From the NCBI GenBank assembly GCA_021234155.1, contig JAJEKV010000002.1, positions 2,454,155 to 2,518,154 of the forward strand: a DNA stretch of 64,000 nt, given 5' to 3'. The notes beneath the pieces were generated by a model. It had not been told where the DNA came from and did not search any database. It was given only the letters and a program-made list of their open reading frames with translations. Made by a program: the position numbers and the translations under genes. This document shows, piece by piece, positions 1 through 10,776 of this stretch; the first letter of the stretch is position 1; every line of letters begins with the position of its first letter. This stretch comes from Isoetes taiwanensis. Lineage: Eukaryota > Streptophyta > Lycopodiopsida > Isoetales > Isoetaceae.

Positions 1-136
1 TGGCCTACAGTTCGAATTAGTTTTGCTACAAAACAAATTCGAATTTTAGCAGTAGAATTTAGACATTGTTATTCGGGAATACACTTTCTAGTTCTCTTTG
101 CTTTAACTAAAACAGTTTGTTACTGTGATGTTGCAG

Positions 137-869
137 GCAGGAACATGGTGTCCAAAACCCCAGAAGAAGCTTCAAGTTCACGACAAGGAAACCCGCGCCA
201 GAAAAGGAACAAGAGACCACTGAGCCACAAATTTACGAGAACTTTCAGACGCAGTGGTACGTCACGAGGGGTTTTGCAGGAAAGTACGGCAATGTCACTT
301 TCATGTATGTCTGTCGCAGCCCAGGGCAAAAACGGTACGACGAGTCTGAGTTTGTGTGCATGGGGTCCATACAGCACGTGGAGTCAGTTGCTGGGCAGGC
401 CAAACAACAGCCAAAACTTTCGTTTAAGACGTCGCAAGGCTACATTGTTCTTGACGTAGCCTACTTTAAGCTATCGAACGTGCAACCTCCACGGCTTTAC
501 AGTTACATTGCCCACTACATAAACAAGCTGGCATTGTCAACCATCCTTAAGACGGTATCAAGCAGCAGAAGTGAAGCACTGGACTACAGTGCTTCTGAAG
601 CTGAAGAAGGTGAGGGTGATGAGGAGGACGAACCTGGGAGTAATGACGATGCAAATTCGGCTGAGTCCGAACCTGAAGAACCCCCACCTCCACCACCAAA
701 AAAGCAAAGACAGACTGTGGCTGCCAAGGAGCCTAAGAAAAGAAAGACAGCTGTACTTGCTATTGAAGATGCACCCCAAGAAACAGGGAAAAAAACAAAG
801 GGGAAGGCCAAGGCCAAAAACCCCCTTAGAAGTCAACAGCAGGTTGGCGTGATTTTGGAGTTGACATAA
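137..869 (+). CDS. Unrecognised protein, terminal exon with acidic and lysine-rich tail (partial)
   Basis: A reading frame is open from a likely splice acceptor (TGTTGCAG ending at 136) to the stop at 869. The ATG at 303 lies inside this frame, and the amino-acid pattern continues upstream of it, so the true start is probably in an earlier exon outside or at the edge of the window. The N-terminal half is mixed globular sequence. The C-terminal half has an acidic Glu/Asp/Ser run, a run of six prolines, and basic clusters such as PKKRK and KKTKGKAKAK that look like nuclear localisation signals. I do not recognise the family. A nuclear, chromatin- or nucleic-acid-associated role is only a guess from composition. 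It sits just upstream of two decayed units on the same strand, so it could belong to a mobile element instead of being a host gene. Confidence 0.4.
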
Positions 870-1284
870 TCCCAATTTAATTGGATGATGGTTCCAACGT
901 ATCGGGCACGGTCCAATTTCCTTAGGGGCATCAGCGTCCGACAACAAATTGCATCAAAACGGGCCAGGAGCACAGAGTGCACTGCTCGCATTTTGGCGTC
1001 TTAGAATCGAAAAAGAAACCTGCATTTTGCCAGCGACGCATCCGTATAAAAAATGCTTATTTATGGCGTATATTTTCTAAAAAAAAAAAAAAAAAGTTTT
1101 GAAAAAAATTTGAATTTTAAAATAAAGTGACGGTTACTTTTTTGGTTTTTATCTTTCCGCCTAGCGCCTCGCCTCGCATGTCCACCATAGCCGCTGGAGA
1201 AAAAGCTTGCCCCCCTTGACTTTGTGTTTGACCTCCGCCACCACCGCCCCACCAGTGCCTTCTTTCCAACCTCCTCTCACATCC

Positions 1285-2349
1285 ATGAACATGGCTCGTA
1301 CCCACGGTACCCTTAGCTATGGTAATCTCAGTGTGCCACAGATATTCGCCGAGCTCGGCGAACAACTTGCTAGTAACCCCGACAAGGTGGAGCTACTTTT
1401 GATCGAGCTCATGCAACGATTTGTCGCCGGACATAGGATCCCTTACACTATTTTCCATTTGTCCAAGTGCTTTCTGCTGAAACTCAACCTCCTACGGCAA
1501 CCCTACATGTTGGTCGAACAGCCTGACCAAGTCCTGATGTATCCACCCTCGTGTGTGGAGGTTTCTGAGGATGAGGCCATCCGGATAGAGGCCGAGAGGA
1601 TTAGAGAACTTGCCCGAGGGCACGACACCCGGGAGATGGAAAGGGGAGACCCGAAGGTCCGAGGATGAGAACCCGTTTGACCTTCCCCCCTACCAATACG
1701 ATGAGGCCACCCAAAGTTTTGTTTGGGGTGAAGTCCCCTCATACCTCACGGTGGATTACCTGATAGCCATCCAATTGGATATGCAGACTAGGCCGGACAA
1801 GTATCATGCTGAGCTACTGAGAAGGGTTACTGCTCGCCGCCTCGCAGAGGTGGAAGAGCGCATGGCAGCTGCCTATGCTGCGCAGCAAGAGGCAGAGCAG
1901 GCCGAGCAGCAATGGCAAGCAGAGGAGCTTGCCAAGCAGAATTAGGATCAGCAGCAATTTCAACAAAACCTAGAGCAGAATAGGCAGCGGGCTTCCGACC
2001 ATATGGAGACCCCTGTTGTGAAATGGAGGCGAAAGTCTACCGCCCATAAGTCAGGGAGCGCGTACAAAGAGAAGCTTAAGACGGTTGACCGTGCCGTTGA
2101 GGGAGATTTGGAAGTACCAGAAGACAACTAAGCTTCTGCTTCCAGCGCTTGGTCCGAGAGATAGCACAAGACTGTCGGACCAATCTTTGGTTCCAGACTT
2201 TTGCTATGCTTGCCCTACATGAGGCCGCCAAAAATTACCTAGTAGTCCTTTTTGGGGACGTCAACCTCTGTGCTATTCATTCCAAGAGGGTCACCATCAT
2301 AATCAAGGATCTGGCTCTCGCCCGAAGGATTTGGGGAGACCATAATTAG
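1285..2349 (+). pseudogene. Decayed gene: unknown N-terminal part, Gln/Glu-rich coiled coil, then histone H3 fold
   Basis: The first frame opens at 1285 (MNMARTHG...) and stops at 1668. A second frame, 1610-1945, continues the protein with a Gln/Glu/Ala-rich, coiled-coil-like segment and ends in a TAG. The same frame continues past the TAG with more Gln-rich sequence and a basic stretch containing RRKSTAHK (about 2030-2075). A shifted frame at about 2085-2140 reads [16 protein letters not shown], which matches the H3 alpha-N helix. Another shifted frame, 2142-2349, reads [33 protein letters not shown] and [10 protein letters not shown]: the H3 histone fold through to the C-terminus. There is no CENH3-type loop-1 insertion. 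At least one stop and two or three frame breaks make it non-functional as read, unless introns are involved. The H3 call is secure; whether the N-terminal part was fused to H3 or merely lies beside it is inference. Confidence 0.7.
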
Positions 2350-2574
2350 CTTGCTTGTCGAGCATTTTCTTGTACAAATTTTGTATAGAAATATAAGGAA
2401 TTTTGACTGCCTAATTTCTTTTGTGATAATAAAGTATTTATTTAATTATTATTAATGACTGACACTGATGTCAATATAAAAAGTTTAAAATAAAGTGCAC
2501 CTAAAAGTGTTTAGGGTTTCACTTTCTTCTTTGCTCCTCTTGTTCTTGCTCCTCCTTCGCGACTCGCCTCTGCA

Positions 2575-3326
2575 ATGGAAACCCCTAGCCTCCTCCAATG
2601 GTACCAAGATGGAGAACACTGGGATCCTCAAGTCCTATTCGACCTCCTTCAGCCCTTTTTGCTCCAAAAGGTGGACCTTATCACCAACATGCAGGTCCAC
2701 CCTGATTATACAGCTTTCCTTGAGTTCTATACTCAAGAGATGGTACCCCTCTGTATCCTCATAGGGGATCCACCGCAGCTCTACTTAGAGAGGGCCATTG
2801 TAAGAGAGATGTTCGGAGGCGACTCTCATGCCTCTAACATCCTCACGGGGAAGCTCAGATGGGGTAAGAATTTGCCCATCCTGATGTATGAGGGCCAGCA
2901 GTACTTCGAAGCGAACTTTGTGCTGATTTACTCATGGATCAGTACGTCGACGATGAAACTTTGCCAGCAGAGAAGGACAAAGCGCCCGTCCTCTCCGATG
3001 ACGACGATGACGAGTACATCCGAGAGGATGACTTTGTCCGGTGGAGGCAGCTAGCAGAACAGATGCCCCTACACCGAGATCAAGGGGCGCGGCTTACTGG
3101 CTTGGATGCCCTCCCGGTTATCCACCATCAGGGCCAGGAATACGTCCTATTGGAGGATATCATGTGGACTTACCATGTGGTTGCTGACCTTAAGGCCAAG
3201 AGAAAGGCACACATGTTATATGAGCTCGCCGAGTACTGCATGGACGACTTCATCGATTTCATGCCGGTTGAGCTCCCTACCGAAGTACAACAGTTGCTCC
3301 AGTTCCATCAAAAGACCATTAGTTGA
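2575..3326 (+). pseudogene. Unrecognised acidic protein with one frame break
   Basis: A frame from the ATG at 2575 is open to about 2925, after which the coding pattern continues in another frame (VLRSELCADLLMDQY, about 2900-2945) to the stop at 3326. The second part has an acidic cluster (SDDDDDEY) and then an even, globular-looking composition. The leader resembles that of the unit before it. Both have the 14-mer TTTAAAATAAAGTG, at about 1116 and 2484, followed by a C/T-rich leader and the ATG. The two units may therefore be related, or may be successive genes of one element. I do not recognise the family. The frame break could be a single indel. Confidence 0.35.
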
Positions 3327-4960
3327 TTACTAATTATTAACTAATTTAGTATATTTAGCTTTTAATTAATATTTGACTCTAACATAGCTAGCCTTACCTT
3401 GTTAATTAAGCACATAAATAATTAATATACCATTAAGTATTCATGGTCAAGTGTCACGTATTACGTACAAAATACGTGGAACATCATATGCTCTATGACA
3501 CCTGGCATAGTTCTCCTGGCAAGGATGCTACGTTAGCTCTTGACTCCATGGTAAGCGGTCTTTCAATCACTAGAAGAAGATCCCTACATTTGGAATGCTT
3601 TTTGAAACGCTTTGCAATGCCTTTTGCAATACTTTGTAGTGCCAGACGTGGGCTGGGAGGATATATATACATACGAGGTTCACCCCACCACTCCCACGAC
3701 ATGGCTTGGAATGTAAGTTGGCTAGGCATATTTTTGCTAACAGGGCCTGTATATAGGCTAGTTGAGCTCTACATTGTTCCAAAGTTGTGTGTCGTGATGG
3801 TTTGCTTTATTTGTTATGTTTCTCTGCTTTTGATGCTCATGTATTCAATTTCATTGGTCATATTGTCATTGCTAGCACTTATTTCATATGGGATCTTGTG
3901 TCTTTGAATTGCTTATGTTCTTGTTATCCAAGATTCTAGAGTGTTTCCATGCATGTAGCGACAGCCAGAGATCCCCACTTAGTCACGAGGACTAACCCCT
4001 TTGAGTGCATGTAGTTGAGCAAGGTGGTGCTCAGGCTAGTGGCAACGGTGTAGTTGGAGATTGGAATTAAGTTATTGAAGAAGCTTCTATGTTGATTTGC
4101 AAACTAAATATTGTGAACACATTGTGAATAGTATTCCTTGGGATTTGTATTGTACCTTAGTCATGATGGATCTATAAGAATGGCTCAAGTTTCAAACTCA
4201 AAGAAAGATTCAATTCTTTACCAATATCATAACGACCTAGAATTAGCTCAAGTTTAGACAAGATCTTGAGTTGTCAAGAGGGTCTACTCGGCAGGCTCGT
4301 CACACAATGACAGGAAGCAGTTTATGAACTATCAATGTTCATTTTGTGCTAGTATACCAAAGAAAAGAGACTTGTGGATGAGGGGTTATAGGCATCATCA
4401 AGGTAAAAAGATTACAGGATTGCGCACTACAGGTTCCTGTATCAGAGTGGATTTCTTGACCCATAGATAGTTAGATAACTTCGCAAGGGGAACGAGATTA
4501 AAGAATAGGAAATTAAGAAAGGAATTGAAGCTAAAAAATGAGGGTCGTGGCACTTTCTGTAAAATCTAGATCATTACGAGAAAGCCTAAATGAATCAATA
4601 AATAAAAAGGATGTGAGAAAGTTTTGTAAGAATATTACAGAAGCCCATTCTCTAGGTAAGTTTCGATGCAAGAAATGCATTATGCAATTTTCTTACTGAT
4701 CAATTGGGAATATAAATTGATGCATAGACCTTTGGCTAACTACTATGGATGTTGGTTGTTGTAGACTCGCCACTTCACAAGCTATATTTACCAGGGGAGC
4801 TAGAGCAGTCATGCATCGGAATATGAGGTGATACGATGTGTTCTTGAGGAGCAAGGTTGCATGAACATCAGGTGTAACATGCTTGGTGTAACATGCTTGT
4901 GGCCATGTGAAACTTTCTTTGTTATGTTCTTATTTCTTTTCTTCCTTTTTTTGGTGGTTC
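3327..4960. other. Intergenic, no gene recognised
   Basis: AT-rich DNA. A 154-codon frame at 3443-3907 has a hydrophobic end but no recognisable motif and no supporting context, so it is not called. Confidence 0.5.
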
Positions 4961-4967
4961 CTTTTGC

Positions 4968-5400
4968 TGACAGCTTGTTGGTTGTGTTTTTTTTTTAATT
5001 CGAGCTGTTGATGAGGTGGTGATGTTTCTGTATGGCTAGCAAGGGTTATAGTCGTACAATTCATGTGAGTGACCCAAAAAGGTTTATTTTGAACTTGAAC
5101 CATACATATACTCTTACCGAGGGGGCTTTTTTTAGGTGACTCTGGGGGTTTTTGGAAGATTTTTAAGGCGTATACAAGGGGGTTTTCATTGACCCCTTGC
5201 ATGCACATGTGGTACCCCCTATACGGGATGGCTAGCTTGTTGGTTGTGTTTTTTTCCGGAATTTGAAGAACGGATGAAGTGGCTAGCGTGTTGGTTGTAT
5301 TTTTTCCTCAATTTGAGGAATGGATAGTGGCTAACTTGTTGGTTGTATGAGGTGGCTAACTTGTTGGTTGTATGTTTCCTAGATTCAAGGTATTGGTGAG
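4968..5400. repeat. Degenerate tandem repeat, GCTTGTTGGTTGT units
   Basis: The phrase GGCTA(A/G)C(T/G)TGTTGGTTGT followed by a T-rich run and a GAGG(T)GGC stretch recurs at about 4970, 5230, 5280, 5332 and 5352. Units are about 20-60 bp with variable spacers. This explains the low-complexity frames on both strands here. Confidence 0.7.
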
Positions 5401-7150
5401 GTGGCAATTTTGATGTGTATGGGTACTTTTGAAGAATCAAGTGTGTTTTATTTGACACGTGATGACATGTATGGTGCTTTAGATATTGTGCTCTTGTTTT
5501 CTTTGCAACCCATCAACCTCCAAGGGACGTAAACTTTCTATATTGAACTCAGGTTCAATTTATGAGGGTCATCCCTTTCTTGTTTCTGACCCTAGTAAAT
5601 TGTATTCCAATGTCAAATGGATACGCCCGAGTTCAAAAGAGAAGAGCTGGGCCATTGTGCATTGTCTTTATGTATTTCCGTTTCTAATGGTCGGCATTTG
5701 TAGATGCCAACGAATATTCTCCATCATTATAGGCCCTATCCCGGTTGTTGATTGCCAGCCCAAGGCCTGGCTCACCCATCCATCCAAGCAACAATGCCTA
5801 CCTTGCTTCAAAATTTTCCTCCTTCGCCTTGGAGCTGGTAGTGTAAGAGAAAGTAAGAAGGAAAAAGACTCAGAGTCGTTGAACTTTAAAAAGAACAGCT
5901 AGTTTATCTTCAGAGGAAAATAAAACTAAAACAGATGGAAAACATCACGCATCCTGTTTCCTTTACTTCAACCTCAAATACGAAGAGCGTAGGTTTTGAA
6001 AGATCCGCACATAAATCTGCAATGATCTGCCCATCAAATGGATGGCCGGACATAAGATCTGATGAAGCTCTTTTAACACCTGTTTCTTCGGAGTAATAAA
6101 TCAACAGCCATGCTTATACAGATTCCAACTGGAAACCATGCTCAAAGTCAAAGCATGGCTTAGTGCAATGCAGATAGAAGGGCCAAGCATAAAAGACATA
6201 TCATGCCGGATTAGAACTTTTGGTTGATGAAGTCTGTCAGATCTGCCATGGCAGACAAAAGCTAGTAGAATACCTGCTCGTGACAAACTGGATACAGGTG
6301 GGCAAGAATCTGTCTGTTTTCAAAATTCACAAAGACAATTCTGGAACAGACCACAGGTTACCATGCGCCGAAAAATAAAAATATATAAAGATGTGGACAA
6401 TATGGCAATTAAGAGGATGTCAATTGAGCTGGAATCATCAATTATATCAGTGGCACAACAGATAGTAGGTATTCATACACAGATCCAGAAATCTTGATAC
6501 TCAAAAGACGAATGCAACTTTAGAATCCTTCATCATCAACGTTTATCATCAAATCAATTTCACTTGCAACAGATAAAATTCTGCCTTCATCACTCAAGAA
6601 CAAACTTTGGAACGGAAGAATTCACTGTATGCCCAACATTCAGAAAAAGGGGGCATGGTTATTTGGTATCTGCGTTTTTGTCTGAATAAAAGGTGCTAAT
6701 GAAACACCATGCCATCACTTATTTCTAATACTCTCCTACGGCATGGTGTATTTGACACTAAGATCAGTTACTCTAATACTAACAGTTAATATATTTACAA
6801 CCATCACCTTATGCCTCTGATTAACAGGCACTTGATGTGCCAATTGTTTGTTATTACCACATTAACATGATGAACAATGCTAACATATCTTCTGAGTTAT
6901 TTTGGAGGCAATAACAAACTAAAAAGAGGTTAAGCAGTTTCCTCCAAAAATTTGTTTGCCAAAAGAGATAGATATCGCCACAAATATTGCGACTAACAGA
7001 ACCAAATTCACAAGTCCAAAATTTGCATATTAAAGAACGGAGCATGAATTTCATTTTAAGCAGAATTGGAAACTTACTCAAATTTTAAGCATATCTATAA
7101 CCTGATAGGACATGTAAGAGATCAAATAGAGATCCTGCAAATGAGCCCAA
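5401..7150. other. Intergenic, no gene recognised
   Basis: Short frames at 5486-5902 (+), 5910-6286 (-) and 6854-7081 (-) have no recognisable motifs. The last few hundred bases before 7150 presumably contain the 3' untranslated region of the proteasome gene on the minus strand. Confidence 0.4.
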
Positions 7151-7151
7151 C

Positions 7152-7904
7152 TCATGACTCTTCAGCGGTAGACTGTGTAATTCCATGCTTCACCAATAGC
7201 TTATTTAAATTATTTGCTGCACAAACCTGATACTTCACTTCCCCAGAAGGTGAAAGCGTAACTTCTGCAAGCTCCAATTTTTCTGCGGAGAGACTAGTAC
7301 TATCCATGGTCTTACTAAGGACCTTCAATGCCAACTGTGTTGCCTCCTCAAGTGTGATATCATCTTTGTAATCCTGCTTCAACATCGACTGTGCAGCTTG
7401 ATTGTTTGCCCCAATAGCCCCTGCCTTCCAACCTCCATAATTACCACTAGGATCACTCATATACAACTGAAACCCATATTGTTTGTCATATCCTGCAAAG
7501 ATGAAGGAGACACCAAAAGGACGCAGGCCACCAAATTGGGTATATCCCTGTTTGGTGTCGCATAAAGACTGAACCAACTGTTCCACAGGAATAGGTTTTT
7601 GATAAGCAAGAGTGTACCTTTGTGCCTGAAGACGGGCAGTATTAATGAGGATGTTGGCATCTGCCATGATTCCAGCAACAGCGCAGGCAAGATGGTCATC
7701 GATTTTGTACATTTTCTCTGTTGATTTGGAAGCTGCTAGTAATTTTGAAGTAACTCGTTTCTCGGCTGCAAGAACAACGCCATCTTTTGCAAGAATACCT
7801 ATTGCTGCTCCGGCGTTGCTGATAGCCTCCATGGCATACTCCACCTGATAAAGCCGCCCCTCCGGCGAAAAGATTGTGGTTCTGCTGTCATAGCGCCTAG
7901 ACAT
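7152..7904 (-). CDS. PAC1: 20S proteasome subunit alpha type-4 (PAC1-like)
   Basis: This is an intact, uninterrupted frame for the alpha-3 position (PSMA4/PAC1) subunit of the 20S core proteasome, the cytosolic and nuclear ATP-dependent protein-degradation machine. I chose the ATG at 7904, giving 250 residues, the same length as Arabidopsis PAC1. An in-frame ATG at 7940 would add 12 residues that the family lacks. Visible hallmarks are the alpha-subunit N-terminal signature ([12 protein letters not shown], residues 10-21), [52 protein letters not shown], and [14 protein letters not shown], all in the family order. Alpha subunits are not catalytic, so no active-site threonine is expected. The coding frame has no introns. 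A GC-rich foldback element lies about 150 bp upstream of the start. Confidence 0.96.
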   Translation of the reverse strand: MSRRYDSRTTIFSPEGRLYQVEYAMEAISNAGAAIGILAKDGVVLAAEKRVTSKLLAASKSTEKMYKIDDHLACAVAGIMADANILINTARLQAQRYTLAYQKPIPVEQLVQSLCDTKQGYTQFGGLRPFGVSFIFAGYDKQYGFQLYMSDPSGNYGGWKAGAIGANNQAAQSMLKQDYKDDITLEEATQLALKVLSKTMDSTSLSAEKLELAEVTLSPSGEVKYQVCAANNLNKLLVKHGITQSTAEES

Positions 7905-8056
7905 CTTCGAGAGCTCGGGTCGTGAATTGAGAAGGGACACACCAACAACAGTGTATAACCCTAAATTCCTAAATACATAGGCTCTTTTAATAATTGTTGG
8001 TTGGATTCCTTGTTCGGGGATTGATGGCCATATACTTTGCCAATTCGTTTCGTACT

Positions 8057-8216
8057 AGGGAAAGTTCTAGTCGAGGAAATTCCACGAGTGAAATTTCTCG
8101 AGGCGGAGCCGCCAGACGAGGCGGCGCCCAAGCGGCGAAGCCGCAGCGCCGCCGAGTATGGCGGCCCGCCGAGAGGATATTCTCGAGGGAATATTCTAAG
8201 ATAGAGAACTTTCCCT
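8057..8216. mobile_element. GC-rich foldback/MITE-like element with 12-bp inverted ends
   Basis: AGGGAAAGTTCT at 8057-8068 is exactly complementary to AGAACTTTCCCT at 8205-8216. The interior carries imperfect inverted TCGAGGAAATT/AATATTCTCGAG-type segments and a GC-rich core of CGGCGG/GCCGCC words, very unlike the AT-rich surroundings. No clear target duplication is visible. It lies in the upstream region of the proteasome gene. Confidence 0.6.
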
Positions 8217-8277
8217 TATGTAATGCACACCTAGGCAGAATTACGAACAGAAAAAATTTGCTGAACAGAGGAGCGAA

Positions 8278-8366
8278 ACGGCTATGGCAGAAACTTGAAT
8301 GGAGGACCGGATTGGCTATGGCAGAAGCTTGAATGGAGGACCGGATTGGCTATGGCAGAAACTTTT
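8278..8366. repeat. Tandem repeat, about 38-bp unit, 2-3 copies
   Basis: The phrase GGCTATGGCAGAAACTTGAA followed by TGGAGGACCGGATT recurs at about 8279, 8310 and 8348, with an AAACTT/AAGCTT variant between copies. Confidence 0.8.
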
Positions 8367-8369
8367 CCC

Positions 8370-9160
8370 TTGAATGGCTATGCCTAAAAAAACTGAGTGT
8401 CTGGCTGTTAGAGCTTTGATTTGCAGGCCGGAACGCTTCGGAAACGCCATTGCTACCCTAGTTCTACGCTTCTATCATTGCCAAAATGCTTCTATCATCG
8501 CCATCGGAGCTTCTAATGCATGCATGTAACATGGAAAAAATGCAGGAACATGGAATCGAAGGCATGCAATGCCACAGAAAAGAAACGAAAGTTAAGAAAT
8601 AGATTCGCAAAAGAAACCTCTGGCTTTCCTAAATGAAGAAGCTCTCTGGTTGCTCTGCTATTCAGGCTGCTCTACTTCAAACATCCGACAAGAGTGCATC
8701 ACTTTAGTTTGCTCTCCTTAGATATGCTGGCTTCAATAGAAGAGATTTAAAGTCAGTACACACGTTCAATAATGCGTCCTAAATTAATAGACCAATTCAA
8801 ACTTTTAGTCATGTAAAGCAGCCTCAACTTTAACCAACAAGATACAAAACAAACACATGTATACATTACCTCAAAGTCGCATTTAATTAAAGTGGGTCAC
8901 ATGCGATTCCCATTTTCTTTTGGAACCCTATTATTTTACACGAAAAGGATGTGCGAAAAGTTTTCGGCCTCTATAACTATCCAATATTTGAGTATTTCTG
9001 GTTTAGGGTGGATCCAAGAATCCTATATCTTTCCCACTGTTTTCTTGGATCGCGAGTCGAGAATACCAAGAATACAACTCAAACAAAGGAATTTTATTAC
9101 GCGTTTAAAACAAAGTTATAGTTCAAAAAGTATTTTCATTGATAAATGAGATAGTTACAA
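8370..9160. other. Intergenic, no gene recognised
   Basis: No coding pattern. GATCGCGAGTCGAGAA at about 9047-9062 shares its core with the perfect palindrome at 9701-9730. Confidence 0.4.
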
Positions 9161-9237
9161 CGTATTTTACATGGGATGAAGAGACCATGGCTGTCTTGCT
9201 GTCACTATAGTTAAATCATCATGGTAGGTGGTCCACC

Positions 9238-9560
9238 TTACAGGAAGAACCTGTGGGGCTTCTTCTTGCCTTTTATAAGCTCTGGGGGCAACCTGAAGAA
9301 CGTGAAATGCCTCACGAGGAGGTGTCTCGTGAGCCACCCGCTGGCCTGTCCAACAAATTTCTCCGTTGAGTCGAATATGGTCGTTCCCCAACCTCTGTGG
9401 ATGTCATGCAACGCTTGCAAGATCCTTTGAGCTTTCTAGAGTTTCAAAATGTTCTTCCTCTCTTCCTCATCCCTTGAGGTCCCATAGTGTCTGCAATCAC
9501 GAGCAAGCTTATCCCAAAGCCCTGGTAAGAGCGTAGCCTGAGCGGGATCTGCCACCTAGA
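9238..9560 (-). pseudogene. Unrecognised coding relic
   Basis: On the minus strand one frame reads ATLLPGLWDKLARDCRHYG, then a run rich in Glu and Arg, one stop at about 9437, and continues with LQALHDIHRGWGTTIFDS and GQASGWLTRHLLVRHF to about 9238. The composition looks protein-like and only one stop interrupts about 105 codons. I do not recognise the family; it may be part of a transposable element. Confidence 0.3.
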
Positions 9561-9700
9561 ATAGAGAGAGTCCATGATTAACGATTACGATGCCATTACT
9601 CATGAATAACGAAGAAAAGGATGCATAATTTAAAATAGATTGAAGAGCATCTAATCACACACAAAAGCATACAAACGGTCTCATCATTTAGACAAGCAAT

Positions 9701-9730
9701 GCCTTTCTCGACTCGCGAGTCGAGAAAGGC
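9701..9730. repeat. Perfect 30-bp palindrome
   Basis: The sequence from GCCTTTCTCGA through the centre CGCG to TCGAGAAAGGC reads identically on both strands, with no spacer. Its inner half (CTCGACTCGCGAGTCGAG) is echoed at about 9047-9062. Confidence 0.9.
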
Positions 9731-10776
9731 TCTACGAAGTCAATGTACAAGTATTTTCATTACAGAATATAATATATTTGTTCACATTTTTTCAAAACTT
9801 TGCAGAATTTTGCTATCTAAAATCAGAGGTCACTGATTTTGATCACCATAATATTTCCCGTCGATCACCATAATATTTCTCATCCACGGAGACCAATTGG
9901 CCTATGGGACCCAAACAAAAAGAGAGCGGCAAGCGTATTACTGTCAGGATTAAAAAACCCCCCGCTCCGAAAAGATACTCATCATTCTTAAATATATCTG
10001 AGCAAATATGGCTTTTTTTGAGCAAGCAAGGCTGCCTAATGGTTATTTTTTTATTATTTAATCTGCTAGTAAAAATTGTCTTTATTGGAAGCACTTTGTT
10101 ATACAATTTTTTGGACGATGAAAGGCACTTGGGAGGATATAATGTAAGCTATAGTTCTTTGTGATCATAACATCTAAAAAGCTTTAGTACAGGGGTATAC
10201 TAAGCAGGTAATTCCATGTGCTTTGGATGCAGTGAGTGATAAATGCTAGGTCTTAGGTTTTCTTATTGCATGTGTTTCCATCTTATAGGTGTCTCTGTTG
10301 CATGTGGCTGATATCACAACAATCTTCATTTTCTTCCAAATGGTTGCATTCTGATATGCTTTTATGCATACAAAGGTGAAAAACCCTAATCATTTACTTC
10401 TTTATTTTAATTGTTCCTCTGGTTATTCCTAAAGTTGCTTTATAAACACTCATGGCAAAACAGAGACTTGGTTCAAACCTTTAGGGCAAGGATGTCCCCA
10501 TTGATTTTGAACTATATGGCATTGATATTAAATCATTCAAGCTCAGAATATCATCAAATATTTTTTCTATTCTCCAATCACAGGCAATTACCAACAAATC
10601 CATGCCATACTAAATGTTTTATTGTTTGATTAAGTATCTCAATCACTGTTAGATATTTGGTCGATGAATCGTGCCCTCAAAGATATCCTATACAGTAAAA
10701 ATCCTGGAAAAGGTTGTTTTGTTTTTTGACATCAGAGATGTGTTGCGCAGGTCAGAATATGTAGCATATGTAGCAT
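9731..10776. other. Intergenic, no gene recognised
   Basis: AT-rich. Frames at 9843-10106 (-), 9904-10164 (+) and 10411-10629 (+) overlap one another and show no motif. Confidence 0.4.

Noticed and set aside
2149-2349. Centromeric histone CENH3
   Set aside because: The loop-1 insertion typical of CENH3 is absent and the helices match ordinary H3 more closely.
137-3326. Remnant of a giant-virus insertion, since some large viruses carry histones
   Set aside because: No viral hallmark gene is present and the H3 text is plant-like; the idea has no direct support here.
3443-3907. 154-codon frame with a hydrophobic C-terminal half
   Set aside because: No motif, no splice or promoter context, AT-rich composition that yields Leu/Ile/Val/Tyr by chance.
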